Shown here piece by piece: positions 1 to 7,559 of a DNA stretch of 64,000 bases. The DNA comes from CAWCPR01 sp963797475 (lineage in GTDB: Bacteria > Chloroflexota > Anaerolineae > Anaerolineales > UBA4823). The position numbers were made by a program, and so were the translations under genes. The first letter of the stretch is position 1, and every line of letters starts with the position of its first letter. The notes under the pieces were generated by a model. The model saw only the letters and a list, made by a program, of their open reading frames with translations, was not told the origin of the DNA and did no database searches. The stretch lies in the NCBI GenBank assembly GCA_963797475.1, contig CAWCPR010000001.1:496001-560000 (forward strand). The letters are read 5' to 3'.

Positions 1-144
1 AAACCCTGGCGTAACCTTTCCCTTCTCCAGCCCCCCAGCCAAAATCCTAAACTGTAAGTCCCGCGCTTCTTTCAATTTAAAGCGCCTGACTTCTTTCCCC
101 CCCGGCTGCAAGCCGCCTGGGTCTTTGCCATATCAAATCGATGG

Positions 145-150
145 TAAACT
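145..150 (+). promoter_or_regulatory. possible -10 box for a leaderless SufE transcript
   Basis: TAAACT lies 7 bases before the ATG at 158, and no Shine-Dalgarno sequence precedes that ATG. With this spacing transcription would begin at or next to the start codon. No convincing -35 is seen at the right distance, so the call rests on position and on similar arrangements elsewhere in the window. Confidence 0.25.
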
Positions 151-157
151 ATCCATT

Positions 158-604
158 ATGAGCGAAAATACACAAAAAATTCCTCCTCGCTTGCAGGAGA
201 TCATTGAAGACTTTGAATTTTGCGAAGGCCGTGAAAAGCTCGAGCTCCTGATCGAATTTTCAGAACGAATGCCGCCGCTCCCGGACTGGCTGCAGGATGA
301 CCGCCAGCATATGGACCAGGTGCAGGAGTGTATGACGCCCGTTTTCGTCCAGGCAAAGACCGAAAACGGGAAGATGGCCTTTTATTTCGATGTCCCACCC
401 GAATCTCCAACTGTACGTGGCTACGCAGCCATTCTGGCTGAAGGGTTGGATGGCCTGCCTCCTGAAGAAATCTTGGGGGTGCCGGCCGATTTCTACCTCA
501 AGATGGGGCTGGACACTGTGCTGACCCACCAACGATTGAACGGCATCTCGGCGATTCTGGCGCACATCAAACGCTTGGCGCTTGAAGCCATGCAGCAGGC
601 TTGA
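158..604 (+). CDS. sufE: SufE family Fe-S cluster assembly sulfur acceptor
   Basis: The 148-residue protein matches the SufE/CsdE family over its full length. SufE takes persulfide sulfur from the cysteine desulfurase SufS and passes it to the SufBCD scaffold in the cytoplasm. The acceptor cysteine is C58 (motif QVQECMTP), followed by the family's helical core with RGYAAIL and the C-terminal LTHQRLNGISAIL block. The ATG at 158 was chosen over an upstream in-frame TTG at 125 because the family usually begins close to this point. No other suf genes are in view, so the partner desulfurase must be encoded elsewhere. A ROK kinase follows 18 bases after the stop. The family call is secure; the exact partner (SufS or CsdA type) is not shown. 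Confidence 0.88.
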   Translation: MSENTQKIPPRLQEIIEDFEFCEGREKLELLIEFSERMPPLPDWLQDDRQHMDQVQECMTPVFVQAKTENGKMAFYFDVPPESPTVRGYAAILAEGLDGLPPEEILGVPADFYLKMGLDTVLTHQRLNGISAILAHIKRLALEAMQQA

Positions 605-622
605 GCCTCCTGCTTGAAAAGC

Positions 623-1594
623 ATGCCCCTCTGGCTGCTTGCACTCGACTTTGGTGGAACCAAGCTGACCGCCGGGCTTTTAACGGCTGGCAGCCTGCAA
701 GAAGAGCGCGCCTGGCACGCCCACCGGCTTGTTTATTCACCGCCAGGCCGCGACTACCGTTACGATATCGAGACAATGAAGTCCCTGGCCCGCGAGCTGC
801 TTGACGGTGAACAGCCCGCCGCCATTGGCGTGAGCTTCGGCGGTCCTGTCGACCCCGGAAGCGGCACGGTGCGATTGTCTCATCATGTGCCTGGCTGGGA
901 TAACGTCCCCCTGGCGGCCATCCTCTCCGAGGAGTTCGCAGCTCCGGCCCAGGTAGACAATGACGCCAACGTGGCTGCCCTGGGTGAGCACCGCTTCGGC
1001 GCCGGCCAGGGATGCAAAAGCCTGCTTTACATTACCGTGAGCACCGGCGTGGGCGGCGGTTGGATCCTGGATGGGCGGATCTGGCGCGGGGCCCAGGGGA
1101 TGGCTGGCGAGATCGGCCACACAGTCGTCGACCGCAATGGGCCGCTCTGCTTGTGCGGCAAGCGCGGCTGCGTGGAGCGACTGGCCTCCGGGCCGTACAT
1201 GGCAGCCGACGCGCGCGCGGTCTTGCAAGCTGACTCGCAGCAAGGCGCTGTGCTGCGCAAGATTGTTGAGGAAGATTTGCAGGCGATCAACGCCCAAACC
1301 CTGAGCCAGGCTGCCCAGGCGGGCGATGAGCTGGCCTGGCGCCTGCTCCAAAGAGGCGCCTGGGCCCTGGGTCTGGCCATCGGGAACTCCGCCAATCTGG
1401 TGAACCCCCAGCGCTTCATCCTGGGTGGGGGCGTGACCAAAGCTGGAGAACGTTATTGGGAAGTCATCCGGACCGTTGCCGAGGAAACCGCTATGCTCCA
1501 GGTCCAATTTGAGATCCTGCCGGCGGCGCTTGGCGACGATGCTCCATTATGGGGCGCAGCCGCGTTAGCCGCCGCCTGCCTGGACATGGGGTAA
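623..1594 (+). CDS. ROK family sugar kinase (glucokinase-like)
   Basis: This 323-residue protein is a ROK-family cytoplasmic sugar kinase. The N-terminal phosphate-binding loop DFGGTK is at residues 9-14, followed by GVSFGGPVD and the sugar-binding/catalytic block VDNDANVAALGE. GEIGH and the ROK zinc motif CxCGxxGCxE (seen as CLCGKRGCVE, about residues 174-183) mark it as a kinase rather than a ROK repressor, and there is no N-terminal helix-turn-helix. ROK kinases phosphorylate glucose, fructose, N-acetylglucosamine or N-acetylmannosamine; sequence alone does not say which. ATG 623 is preferred to TTG 614 because it places the P-loop at the usual distance. The gene closely follows the SufE gene and probably shares its transcript. 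Confidence 0.88.
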   Translation: MPLWLLALDFGGTKLTAGLLTAGSLQEERAWHAHRLVYSPPGRDYRYDIETMKSLARELLDGEQPAAIGVSFGGPVDPGSGTVRLSHHVPGWDNVPLAAILSEEFAAPAQVDNDANVAALGEHRFGAGQGCKSLLYITVSTGVGGGWILDGRIWRGAQGMAGEIGHTVVDRNGPLCLCGKRGCVERLASGPYMAADARAVLQADSQQGAVLRKIVEEDLQAINAQTLSQAAQAGDELAWRLLQRGAWALGLAIGNSANLVNPQRFILGGGVTKAGERYWEVIRTVAEETAMLQVQFEILPAALGDDAPLWGAAALAAACLDMG

Positions 1595-1628
1595 AACGCT
1601 CCGAAAGAATCTGTAACGGCGCTATCTG

Positions 1629-1634
1629 GATAAT
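1629..1634 (+). promoter_or_regulatory. possible -10 box just upstream of mrfA
   Basis: GATAAT ends 6 bases before the ATG at 1641, where a leaderless mRNA would start. There is no Shine-Dalgarno sequence before this ATG. No good -35 is visible at 16-18 bases, so this is a weak call supported mainly by the same spacing at other genes in the window. Confidence 0.3.
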
Positions 1635-1640
1635 GCGATC

Positions 1641-4301
1641 ATGACAGTAGCTAAATTGTTAAGCGCCTGGCGCGCCGACCCTGAAATTGCCGGGAACGTG
1701 GAAGCCTGGCAAACTATCCCGGCCCGACCGGCGCAGTTTGCCCCGCTTCCGGAAGGCCTGCACCCGTCCCTGGTGAATATCCTGGCGCAAGCTGGCATTA
1801 AAAGATTGTATACCCACCAGGCAGCTGCCTGGGAATTGGCCGAGGCCGGGAAGAATGTGGTGGTCGTAACCGGCACGGCCAGCGGGAAAACATTGTGCTA
1901 CAACCTGCCGGTATTGGATCGCCTGCTGCGCAATCCAGAGAGCCGGGCGCTTTACCTTTTCCCAACCAAGGCTCTGGCGCAGGATCAGGCCAGCATGCTG
2001 AGAGCCCTGCTAAACAGCCAGCCGCAGGGGATGCCCGGTGCGCTGGCCAAATCGATTTTCCCGTTCCCGGTCGCCCAAAATTTGAGCTCGCCTGCGAATC
2101 CCAGGGAAGAGTTACAAGCTGCGCCCAACCCAATACCCGTGGGTGTGTACGACGGCGATACCCCTCAAGGCGCCCGGCCATCCGTCCGCAAACAAGCCCG
2201 CATTGTCATCAGCAACCCCGACATGCTGCACGCCGGGATCCTCCCGCACCATACCTCCTGGATGGACTTTTTCTCCAACCTGAAGTTTGTAGTGATCGAC
2301 GAGATGCACTCTTACCGGGGTGTGTTTGGCTCGCACATTGCCAATGTGCTGCGCCGGCTGCAGCGCATTGCCCGCTTTTATGGGGCAACGCCCCAATTTA
2401 TCCTCACTTCCGCGACCATCGCCAACCCGGTCGAGCTTGCCGGACGCTTGATCGAGCAGCCGGTCACGCTGGTCGATCAGGACGGGTCGGGGCGCGGGTC
2501 GAAAAGCTTTTTGATCTACAACCCTCCCCTGGTCGACCCCGATCTCGGTTTGCGGCGCAGCTCGCTGCAAGAAAGTGTGCGCCTGGCGGAAGACCTGTTG
2601 GCTTATAATGTTCAAACGATTATCTTCGCCCGTTCCCGGCGCTCGGTCGAGCTGGTTCTGACCTATTTACGCCAGCGCCCGTTAGCGCCCCTGGCTTATT
2701 CGGGCGCCCCCGAAACTGAGCTCGACGAATTGGAAATCGTGCGCGGCTACCGCAGCGGATATCTCCCGAAGCAGAGGCGTGAAATCGAGCGCGGGTTGAG
2801 AGCGGGCAAAGTGCGCGCCGTGGTCGCCACCAATGCGCTCGAGCTTGGGATCGACATCGGCGGGATGGGCGCCTCGCTCCTGGTGGGCTACCCGGGCACC
2901 GTCGCCGCGACCTGGCAGCAGGCCGGGCGGGCCGGGCGCGGCGCAGCGGCCTCCATGGCCGTGCTGATCGCCACCGCCGATCCCCTGGATCAATTCCTCG
3001 CCGGGCACCCGGACTATTTTTTCGGCCGTTCTCCGGAACAGGCCTTGATCAACGCGGACAACCTGCTTATTTTGCTAAACCACCTGCGCTGCGCCGCTTT
3101 TGAGCTGCCGTTTAATGCCGGCGAATGTTTCGGTTCCGTCCCCTCCAGCCAGGTGAACGAATTTCTGGCCTTCCTGGCAGAACAGGGCAGCTTGCACCAA
3201 TCCGGCGATCGCTTTTTCTGGATGGCAGACCAGTACCCGGCCCAGGCCGTATCGCTGCGCAGCGCTTCGCCCGAGCGGGTTCTCCTTCAAGTGGTAGAAG
3301 CCGACAGCGCCTTTACCCTGGGAGAAGTGGATACCGCCAGCGCCTGCTGGATGGTGCACCCGGAAGCAATTTATCTACACGAAGGCCAGTCATTTCTGGT
3401 TGACGAGCTCGATCTGGAACAAAAAATCGCCCGGCTTCGCCCGGTCGAGATGGATTATTACACCCAGCCGCGCAGCGAAACCACTGTGGCGCTGCTTGAA
3501 AAACTGAATGAAGCCCTCATCGCCGGAGGTACCAAGGCCTATGGTGAGATCAGCGTGACCACTCAGCTCACCGGCTTTCGCAAGGTACGTTGGTACACAC
3601 ACGAACAGCTTGGCACCGGCGAGCTGACTTTACCGCCGACCGAGCTGCAAACCACCGGTTATTGGCTTTCTCTGGACGAACAAACCGTCGAAGTCCTGCG
3701 CCAGCAAGGCTTGTGGAGCAACGACCCCAATGATTACGGGCCAAACTGGCGCCAGCAACGTGAACTGGCCCGCCAACGCGACCGATATCGCTGCCAGGTC
3801 TGCGGAATTGAAGAGACAGACCGGGCGCACCACGTCCACCACAAGACGCCTTTTCGTCTTTTTGCTTCTTACGAACAGGCCAACCAGCTCAATAACTTGA
3901 TCACCGTATGCCCATCCTGCCACCGGCGTATTGAAACAACGGTGCGGGTTCGCAGCGGTCTGGCCGGGCTCAGCTTTGTCCTGGGGCAACTGGCGCCCTT
4001 CTTTTTGATGTGCGATGGGCGTGATATCGGGGTTCATTCCGATCCACAATCTCCGCTCGCCGGAGGGCAGCCGGCGGTCATCCTGTACGACCAGGTGCCA
4101 GCCGGCATCGGTTTCAGCCAGCGCCTGTTCGAGCTGCATGCCGAGCTGGTTCAACGCGCCTTGGAGTTGGTGAAAGCTTGCAAATGCTCGCAAGGCTGCC
4201 CATCTTGCATCGGCCCGGGGGGAGAAAATGGCCTGGGTGGGAAGCGCGAAGCCCTGGCGATATTAAATTCGCTGGCTGGCGGCCGGCTGGCAGCCGCCTG
4301 A
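1641..4301 (+). CDS. mrfA: MrfA-type DEAD/DEAH helicase with inserted HNH domain and DUF1998 zinc-binding C terminus
   Basis: The 886-residue protein is a superfamily 2 helicase of the MrfA (YprA) family, which acts with MrfB in nucleotide-excision-independent repair of mitomycin-type DNA damage in Bacillus subtilis. Visible motifs are Walker A TGTASGKT (about 77-84), motif II DEMH (about 219-222), motif III LTSATIANP and motif VI QQAGRAGRG. The C terminus has the MrfA four-cysteine cluster CKCSQGCPSC (about 846-855) in a DUF1998/MZB region. Unusual is an HNH-like module at about 714-770: YRCQVCG, then HHVHHKTPF, then CPSCHRRIE, inserted between the helicase body and DUF1998. This could give nuclease activity or be a structural zinc module. 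The mrfB gene follows after 28 bases. Confidence 0.88.
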   Translation: MTVAKLLSAWRADPEIAGNVEAWQTIPARPAQFAPLPEGLHPSLVNILAQAGIKRLYTHQAAAWELAEAGKNVVVVTGTASGKTLCYNLPVLDRLLRNPESRALYLFPTKALAQDQASMLRALLNSQPQGMPGALAKSIFPFPVAQNLSSPANPREELQAAPNPIPVGVYDGDTPQGARPSVRKQARIVISNPDMLHAGILPHHTSWMDFFSNLKFVVIDEMHSYRGVFGSHIANVLRRLQRIARFYGATPQFILTSATIANPVELAGRLIEQPVTLVDQDGSGRGSKSFLIYNPPLVDPDLGLRRSSLQESVRLAEDLLAYNVQTIIFARSRRSVELVLTYLRQRPLAPLAYSGAPETELDELEIVRGYRSGYLPKQRREIERGLRAGKVRAVVATNALELGIDIGGMGASLLVGYPGTVAATWQQAGRAGRGAAASMAVLIATADPLDQFLAGHPDYFFGRSPEQALINADNLLILLNHLRCAAFELPFNAGECFGSVPSSQVNEFLAFLAEQGSLHQSGDRFFWMADQYPAQAVSLRSASPERVLLQVVEADSAFTLGEVDTASACWMVHPEAIYLHEGQSFLVDELDLEQKIARLRPVEMDYYTQPRSETTVALLEKLNEALIAGGTKAYGEISVTTQLTGFRKVRWYTHEQLGTGELTLPPTELQTTGYWLSLDEQTVEVLRQQGLWSNDPNDYGPNWRQQRELARQRDRYRCQVCGIEETDRAHHVHHKTPFRLFASYEQANQLNNLITVCPSCHRRIETTVRVRSGLAGLSFVLGQLAPFFLMCDGRDIGVHSDPQSPLAGGQPAVILYDQVPAGIGFSQRLFELHAELVQRALELVKACKCSQGCPSCIGPGGENGLGGKREALAILNSLAGGRLAAA

Positions 4302-4317
4302 TTGCCTGGATTTCTGA

Positions 4318-4323
4318 TAAGAT
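4318..4323 (+). promoter_or_regulatory. possible -10 box just upstream of mrfB
   Basis: TAAGAT ends 6 bases before the ATG at 4330, the spacing expected for a leaderless start. No Shine-Dalgarno sequence is present. A matching -35 at 17 bases is not seen, and mrfB could equally be read from the mrfA transcript. Confidence 0.25.
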
Positions 4324-4329
4324 TACCCA

Positions 4330-5607
4330 ATGTCATCGCTTTCGGAAAGGCTCAAATCCCTGGGAGTTAAAGTTGGCGCAAGCGAGATCCCGGCTCCGCC
4401 GGTCCATCCCAAGACTGGCTCCACGCTTGAGCTCGAACAGGCGCTTTCAGGGCACACGCTGGCGACTCCCCTGGGGGAGACCTTTGTGGTCGAAGGCCAC
4501 TACGCCAATGGGGAACCTTATGGGCGCAGCCGGATCGAGCTGGATGCCCCGCGCAGCGCAATCGCCGCCTGGGCGGGGGAAAATCGCATTCGCGATTTCA
4601 GCCCGGAATCTTTCGCCTTTTTAGATACCGAGACGACCGGTTTATCCGGCGGCACAGGCACCTATGCTTTCTTGATCGGGGTAGGAAGATTCGAGGGCGA
4701 CGATTTTCACCTGGCCCAATTCTTCATGCGCGATCCTGTGGAGGAGCCGGCCCAGCTTATTGCCCTGGAGGAGTTCATTGCCCCTTGCAGCGCCCTGGTG
4801 ACCTTCAACGGCAAAGCTTTCGACCTGCCGCTGCTCAACACGCGCTTTATCACCCAGGGCTGGCGCCCGCCTTTCGTCGATAGCGCCCACGTTGACCTGC
4901 TGCACCTGGCGCGCCGTCTCTGGCGGGACCGTCTCGCCAGCCGCACCTTGGGCAACCTGGAAGTTCAAATCCTGGGCGCCAGCCGCACACAAGAAGATGT
5001 TCCAGGCTGGATGATTCCAAGCCTGTACTTCGACTATTTGCGCAGCGGCGATGTCGCCCCGTTGAAAAGTGTGTTTTACCACAACGCCGTGGACGTAGTT
5101 TCGATGGCGGCCTTGTTTAATCACATGGCCGGTCTGCTCGCAGACCCGTTGAACGGCGACATCGAGCACGGCGTCGACCTGATCGCCCTGGGTAAATTGT
5201 TCGAAGATATGGGCGATATCGAGCTGGCAACGCGCCTGTACGTGCGCGGCCTGGAATATGACCTGCCCAAGCCGGCCATTTTAGATGCGCTCCAGCGGCT
5301 TGCGTTGATCCATAAGCGCCAGGAGAACCACCTCGCCGCGCTGTCGCTCTGGGAGCAGGCCGCCCGTTATAACCACGTGCAGTCGCATATCGAGCTGGCC
5401 AAGTATTACGAGCACCGCGCCCGCGACTATCCGGCCGCTATCGAGTGGACACAGTCCGCAATCGACCTGGTGAGCCGGCCGGATTTCTCCTTGTTTGAGC
5501 GCAGCCAATGGCTGCCCGAGCTGCAGCACCGCCTGGAGCGCCTCCTGGCCAAGAATAAGGCGGCAACTGCGGCGGATGATGTTATAATCCCCCCTGCAGA
5601 AGAATAG
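4330..5607 (+). CDS. mrfB: MrfB-type DEDDh exonuclease with TPR-like C terminus
   Basis: The 425-residue protein fits MrfB (YprB), the metal-dependent exonuclease partner of MrfA. The ribonuclease H-like fold shows the three exonuclease motifs: DTETTG (residues 99-104; first Asp and Glu), FNGKAFDLPLL (about 159-169; second Asp), and HNAVDVVSM (about 251-259; His and last Asp). Residues from about 280 to 405 are helical and TPR-like, as in MrfB, and probably dock DNA or the helicase. The last 20 residues are Ala-rich and low complexity. Direct adjacency to mrfA on the same strand repeats the Bacillus gene order and supports joint function in DNA repair. Confidence 0.85.
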   Translation: MSSLSERLKSLGVKVGASEIPAPPVHPKTGSTLELEQALSGHTLATPLGETFVVEGHYANGEPYGRSRIELDAPRSAIAAWAGENRIRDFSPESFAFLDTETTGLSGGTGTYAFLIGVGRFEGDDFHLAQFFMRDPVEEPAQLIALEEFIAPCSALVTFNGKAFDLPLLNTRFITQGWRPPFVDSAHVDLLHLARRLWRDRLASRTLGNLEVQILGASRTQEDVPGWMIPSLYFDYLRSGDVAPLKSVFYHNAVDVVSMAALFNHMAGLLADPLNGDIEHGVDLIALGKLFEDMGDIELATRLYVRGLEYDLPKPAILDALQRLALIHKRQENHLAALSLWEQAARYNHVQSHIELAKYYEHRARDYPAAIEWTQSAIDLVSRPDFSLFERSQWLPELQHRLERLLAKNKAATAADDVIIPPAEE

Positions 5608-5735
5608 AATTTCAGCAGAACGGCAAGTCTGCAGCCCGAAACACACGAATTTCGCTCACAATTTTACCGACCAGATCCTTGTCGAAAACCGCGCCCCCAG
5701 CATTCTACCGGCTGGGGGCTTCGCCTGAGAAGAAC

Positions 5736-7019
5736 ATGTACGAGACCATCAACCCGCAAATCAGCAAATCCTTGAAGCACAATGTCATTTTTAACCTGCT
5801 GGATGCCAGCTTCTTCGGTTTCGGTTTTGGCTTTGCTTCGCTGGTTACCATCTTGCCGCTCTTCGTCAGCCGGATGACCGACTCGGCCATCCTGATCGGC
5901 CTGATCCCTGCCATCCACAGTATGGGTTGGCAGCTTCCTCAACTGCTGACCGCCAACCATGTCGCCCACCAGCGCCAATTTAAGCCGATGGTGTTGGCCA
6001 TGACCATCCACGAACGGATCCCTTTTCTCGGGCTGGCGGCGGTTGCCTGGTTTGGGGCCAGGATGAACGTGCAGATTGCCCTGCTGCTGACTTTTCTCTT
6101 ATTGATCTGGCAATCCCTGGGCGGTGGATTCACCGCGACAGCCTGGCAAAGTATGATCGGCAAGATCATTCCTACCGAACGCAGGGGCACATTCTTCGGC
6201 GCCCAATCGTCTGCCGCCAACCTGCTTGCCAGCCTGGGCGCGATTCTGGCAGGCGTCATTCTCGAAAAATTGGGCTCACCCATGGATTTTTCCCTGCTCT
6301 TCTTACTTGCCGCCCTGGCCCTGGCGATTTCCTGGATGTTCCTGGCCCAAACCCATGAACCCGAGATTGCTCCCGCCGGGTTTTCTTTGTCGCGCAGCGA
6401 CTTCTGGTCGCGCCTGGGCGCCATTCTTAAACGCGACCGCAATTTCCGCTGGTTCCTGGTCATGCGTATGCTGTCCCAGGGTGCAATAATGGCCTTTGCT
6501 TTCTACACCGTGTACGCCGTTCGCCAGCACGGGATGAGTGAAATCGCCATAAGCGTGGTAACCGGCTTGCTTTTAGGCGTCCAGACCGTGGCGAACCCGC
6601 TGCTGGGGTGGATCGGCGATCATTGGGGGCACCGACTCGCTATGCTGGTGGGCATCTTTGCCTCTGTTGCCAGCGCGCTGCTGGCCTGGTGGGCGCCAAA
6701 TTCGAGCTGGTTCTATCTCGTATTTACCCTGGCCGGCATCGGCAACGCAGCCACATGGACGGTCGCCCTGGCGATGGTGCAGGATTTTGGCGCAGAAACC
6801 GACCGCCCGGCGTATATCGGGCTTGGCAACACGCTGATTGCTCCGGCGACGATCCTGGCCCCCCTGTTGGGAGGCTGGCTGGCGGACAGCGCTGGTTATA
6901 CGGCGGCATTCCTGGCCTCGGTTTTTGCCGGCCTGGCGACGCTGGTCATTCTTGTTTTCTTCATACGCGATCCCCACCGTAAAACATCAAAGCTTCCGGC
7001 AGCAGCGTATACCGATTGA
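5736..7019 (+). CDS. MFS transporter, 12 transmembrane segments
   Basis: The 427-residue protein is a major facilitator superfamily carrier of the inner membrane. It has about twelve hydrophobic segments in two halves joined by a charged loop near residues 200-230. Features typical of MFS efflux permeases include the early segment FGFGFASLVTILPLFVSR, the loop ERRGTFFGAQS and the second-half loop GDHWGHRLAML. ATG 5736 is chosen because GAGAAG lies 3-8 bases upstream and the first transmembrane helix then starts near residue 20; an upstream TTG at 5679 would add a non-homologous tail. The substrate cannot be inferred. It ends the first gene block and has no regulatory partner next to it. Confidence 0.82.
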   Translation: MYETINPQISKSLKHNVIFNLLDASFFGFGFGFASLVTILPLFVSRMTDSAILIGLIPAIHSMGWQLPQLLTANHVAHQRQFKPMVLAMTIHERIPFLGLAAVAWFGARMNVQIALLLTFLLLIWQSLGGGFTATAWQSMIGKIIPTERRGTFFGAQSSAANLLASLGAILAGVILEKLGSPMDFSLLFLLAALALAISWMFLAQTHEPEIAPAGFSLSRSDFWSRLGAILKRDRNFRWFLVMRMLSQGAIMAFAFYTVYAVRQHGMSEIAISVVTGLLLGVQTVANPLLGWIGDHWGHRLAMLVGIFASVASALLAWWAPNSSWFYLVFTLAGIGNAATWTVALAMVQDFGAETDRPAYIGLGNTLIAPATILAPLLGGWLADSAGYTAAFLASVFAGLATLVILVFFIRDPHRKTSKLPAAAYTD

Positions 7020-7132
7020 GGGGGTCTTCAGGATTTTTCGGGTTAATGAACATAAATCCAGGTATAATCGTAAATTAATTGGCGCGCCCCGCCTGGCGAA
7101 GCCATTGCGTAATTTTTCCACTATCGCTGAAC

Positions 7133-7161
7133 TTGACACTCCGGATCATCTTTGTTATAGT
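7133..7161 (+). promoter_or_regulatory. strong sigma-70 type promoter for the peptide importer operon
   Basis: TTGACA (7133-7138) is separated by exactly 17 bases from TATAGT (7156-7161), a near-perfect housekeeping promoter. Transcription would begin near 7168 and read into the importer genes after a leader of about 390 bases. There is no other gene start close downstream. Confidence 0.75.
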
Positions 7162-7545
7162 GAATCACCCCACTCTAACCCTATCCGAAACGAAGTCAAG
7201 ATCAATGTGAATATAGTGTTGGGCGCTTTTGGCGTACCACGCGGACCACTGGCCGAAGGCCAGGGGCGGGTGAATAGAGATACATCATATAAGGAGGTCA
7301 ATCCTGCCAGTTCGACCATTCATCCTAAATCATTCTTGGGGAAATTGATACCATAACAGCATCCGCAAGCTGGCAGGCTGGTCAGCGACCTAAATGCTAA
7401 ACCAAATACGCAATTCACGTGACCAATCACTCAATAGTCAGCCAGGTATTTCTCGATAATTGGGGAAGCTGAAGTTTCAAGAGACGGCTGCACCATCTCG
7501 AGATACCCAACCAGTGCTCATTGAGAAGATACCCGCTAAATCTCT

Positions 7546-7552
7546 AAGGAGG
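7546..7552 (+). promoter_or_regulatory. ribosome binding site of the peptide-binding protein
   Basis: AAGGAGG lies 7 bases before the ATG at 7560 and fixes this start. It sits in the loop of a short inverted repeat (ATCTC and GAGAT), so access may depend on leader folding. Confidence 0.8.
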
Positions 7553-7559
7553 AGATAAA

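Larger units (their letters stand above)
7020..7559 (+). other. 540-base non-coding region and structured 5' leader of the peptide importer
   Basis: No convincing gene lies between the MFS gene and the binding protein. The first 110 bases are AT-rich. From the likely transcription start near 7168 to the ATG at 7560 there is a leader of about 390 bases with several pairings: hairpin CTGGCC-GAA-GGCCAG (7249-7263); a long-range helix AGGTC (7295-7299) plus CCTGCCAG (7303-7310) with CTGGCAGG (7370-7377) plus GACCT (7387-7391); and ATCTC/GAGAT (7540-7544/7552-7556) around the Shine-Dalgarno sequence. An isolated AAGGAGG at 7291-7297 is followed by no clear reading frame and would be partly covered by the long helix. 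I recognise no known riboswitch class. Confidence 0.5.

Noticed and set aside
737..1507. Long open frame on the - strand opposite the ROK kinase gene
   Set aside because: It mirrors a GC-rich coding frame; its translation is rich in Gly, Ala, Gln and His without motifs, while the + strand has clear ROK signatures.
7063..7068. TATAAT hexamer upstream of the importer promoter
   Set aside because: No -35 at 15-19 bases (CGGGTTA only), and a much better promoter lies 70 bases downstream.
7200..7300. T-box riboswitch in the importer leader
   Set aside because: GCGTACCACGCGG recalls the T-box sequence, but the consensus AGGGTGGNACCGCG is not matched and no specifier-loop stem is seen.
7207..7356. 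Short open frame (about 49 codons from GTG) in the importer leader
   Set aside because: No ribosome binding site before the GTG and no protein-like composition; it crosses the proposed leader helices. A leader peptide cannot be excluded but is not supported.
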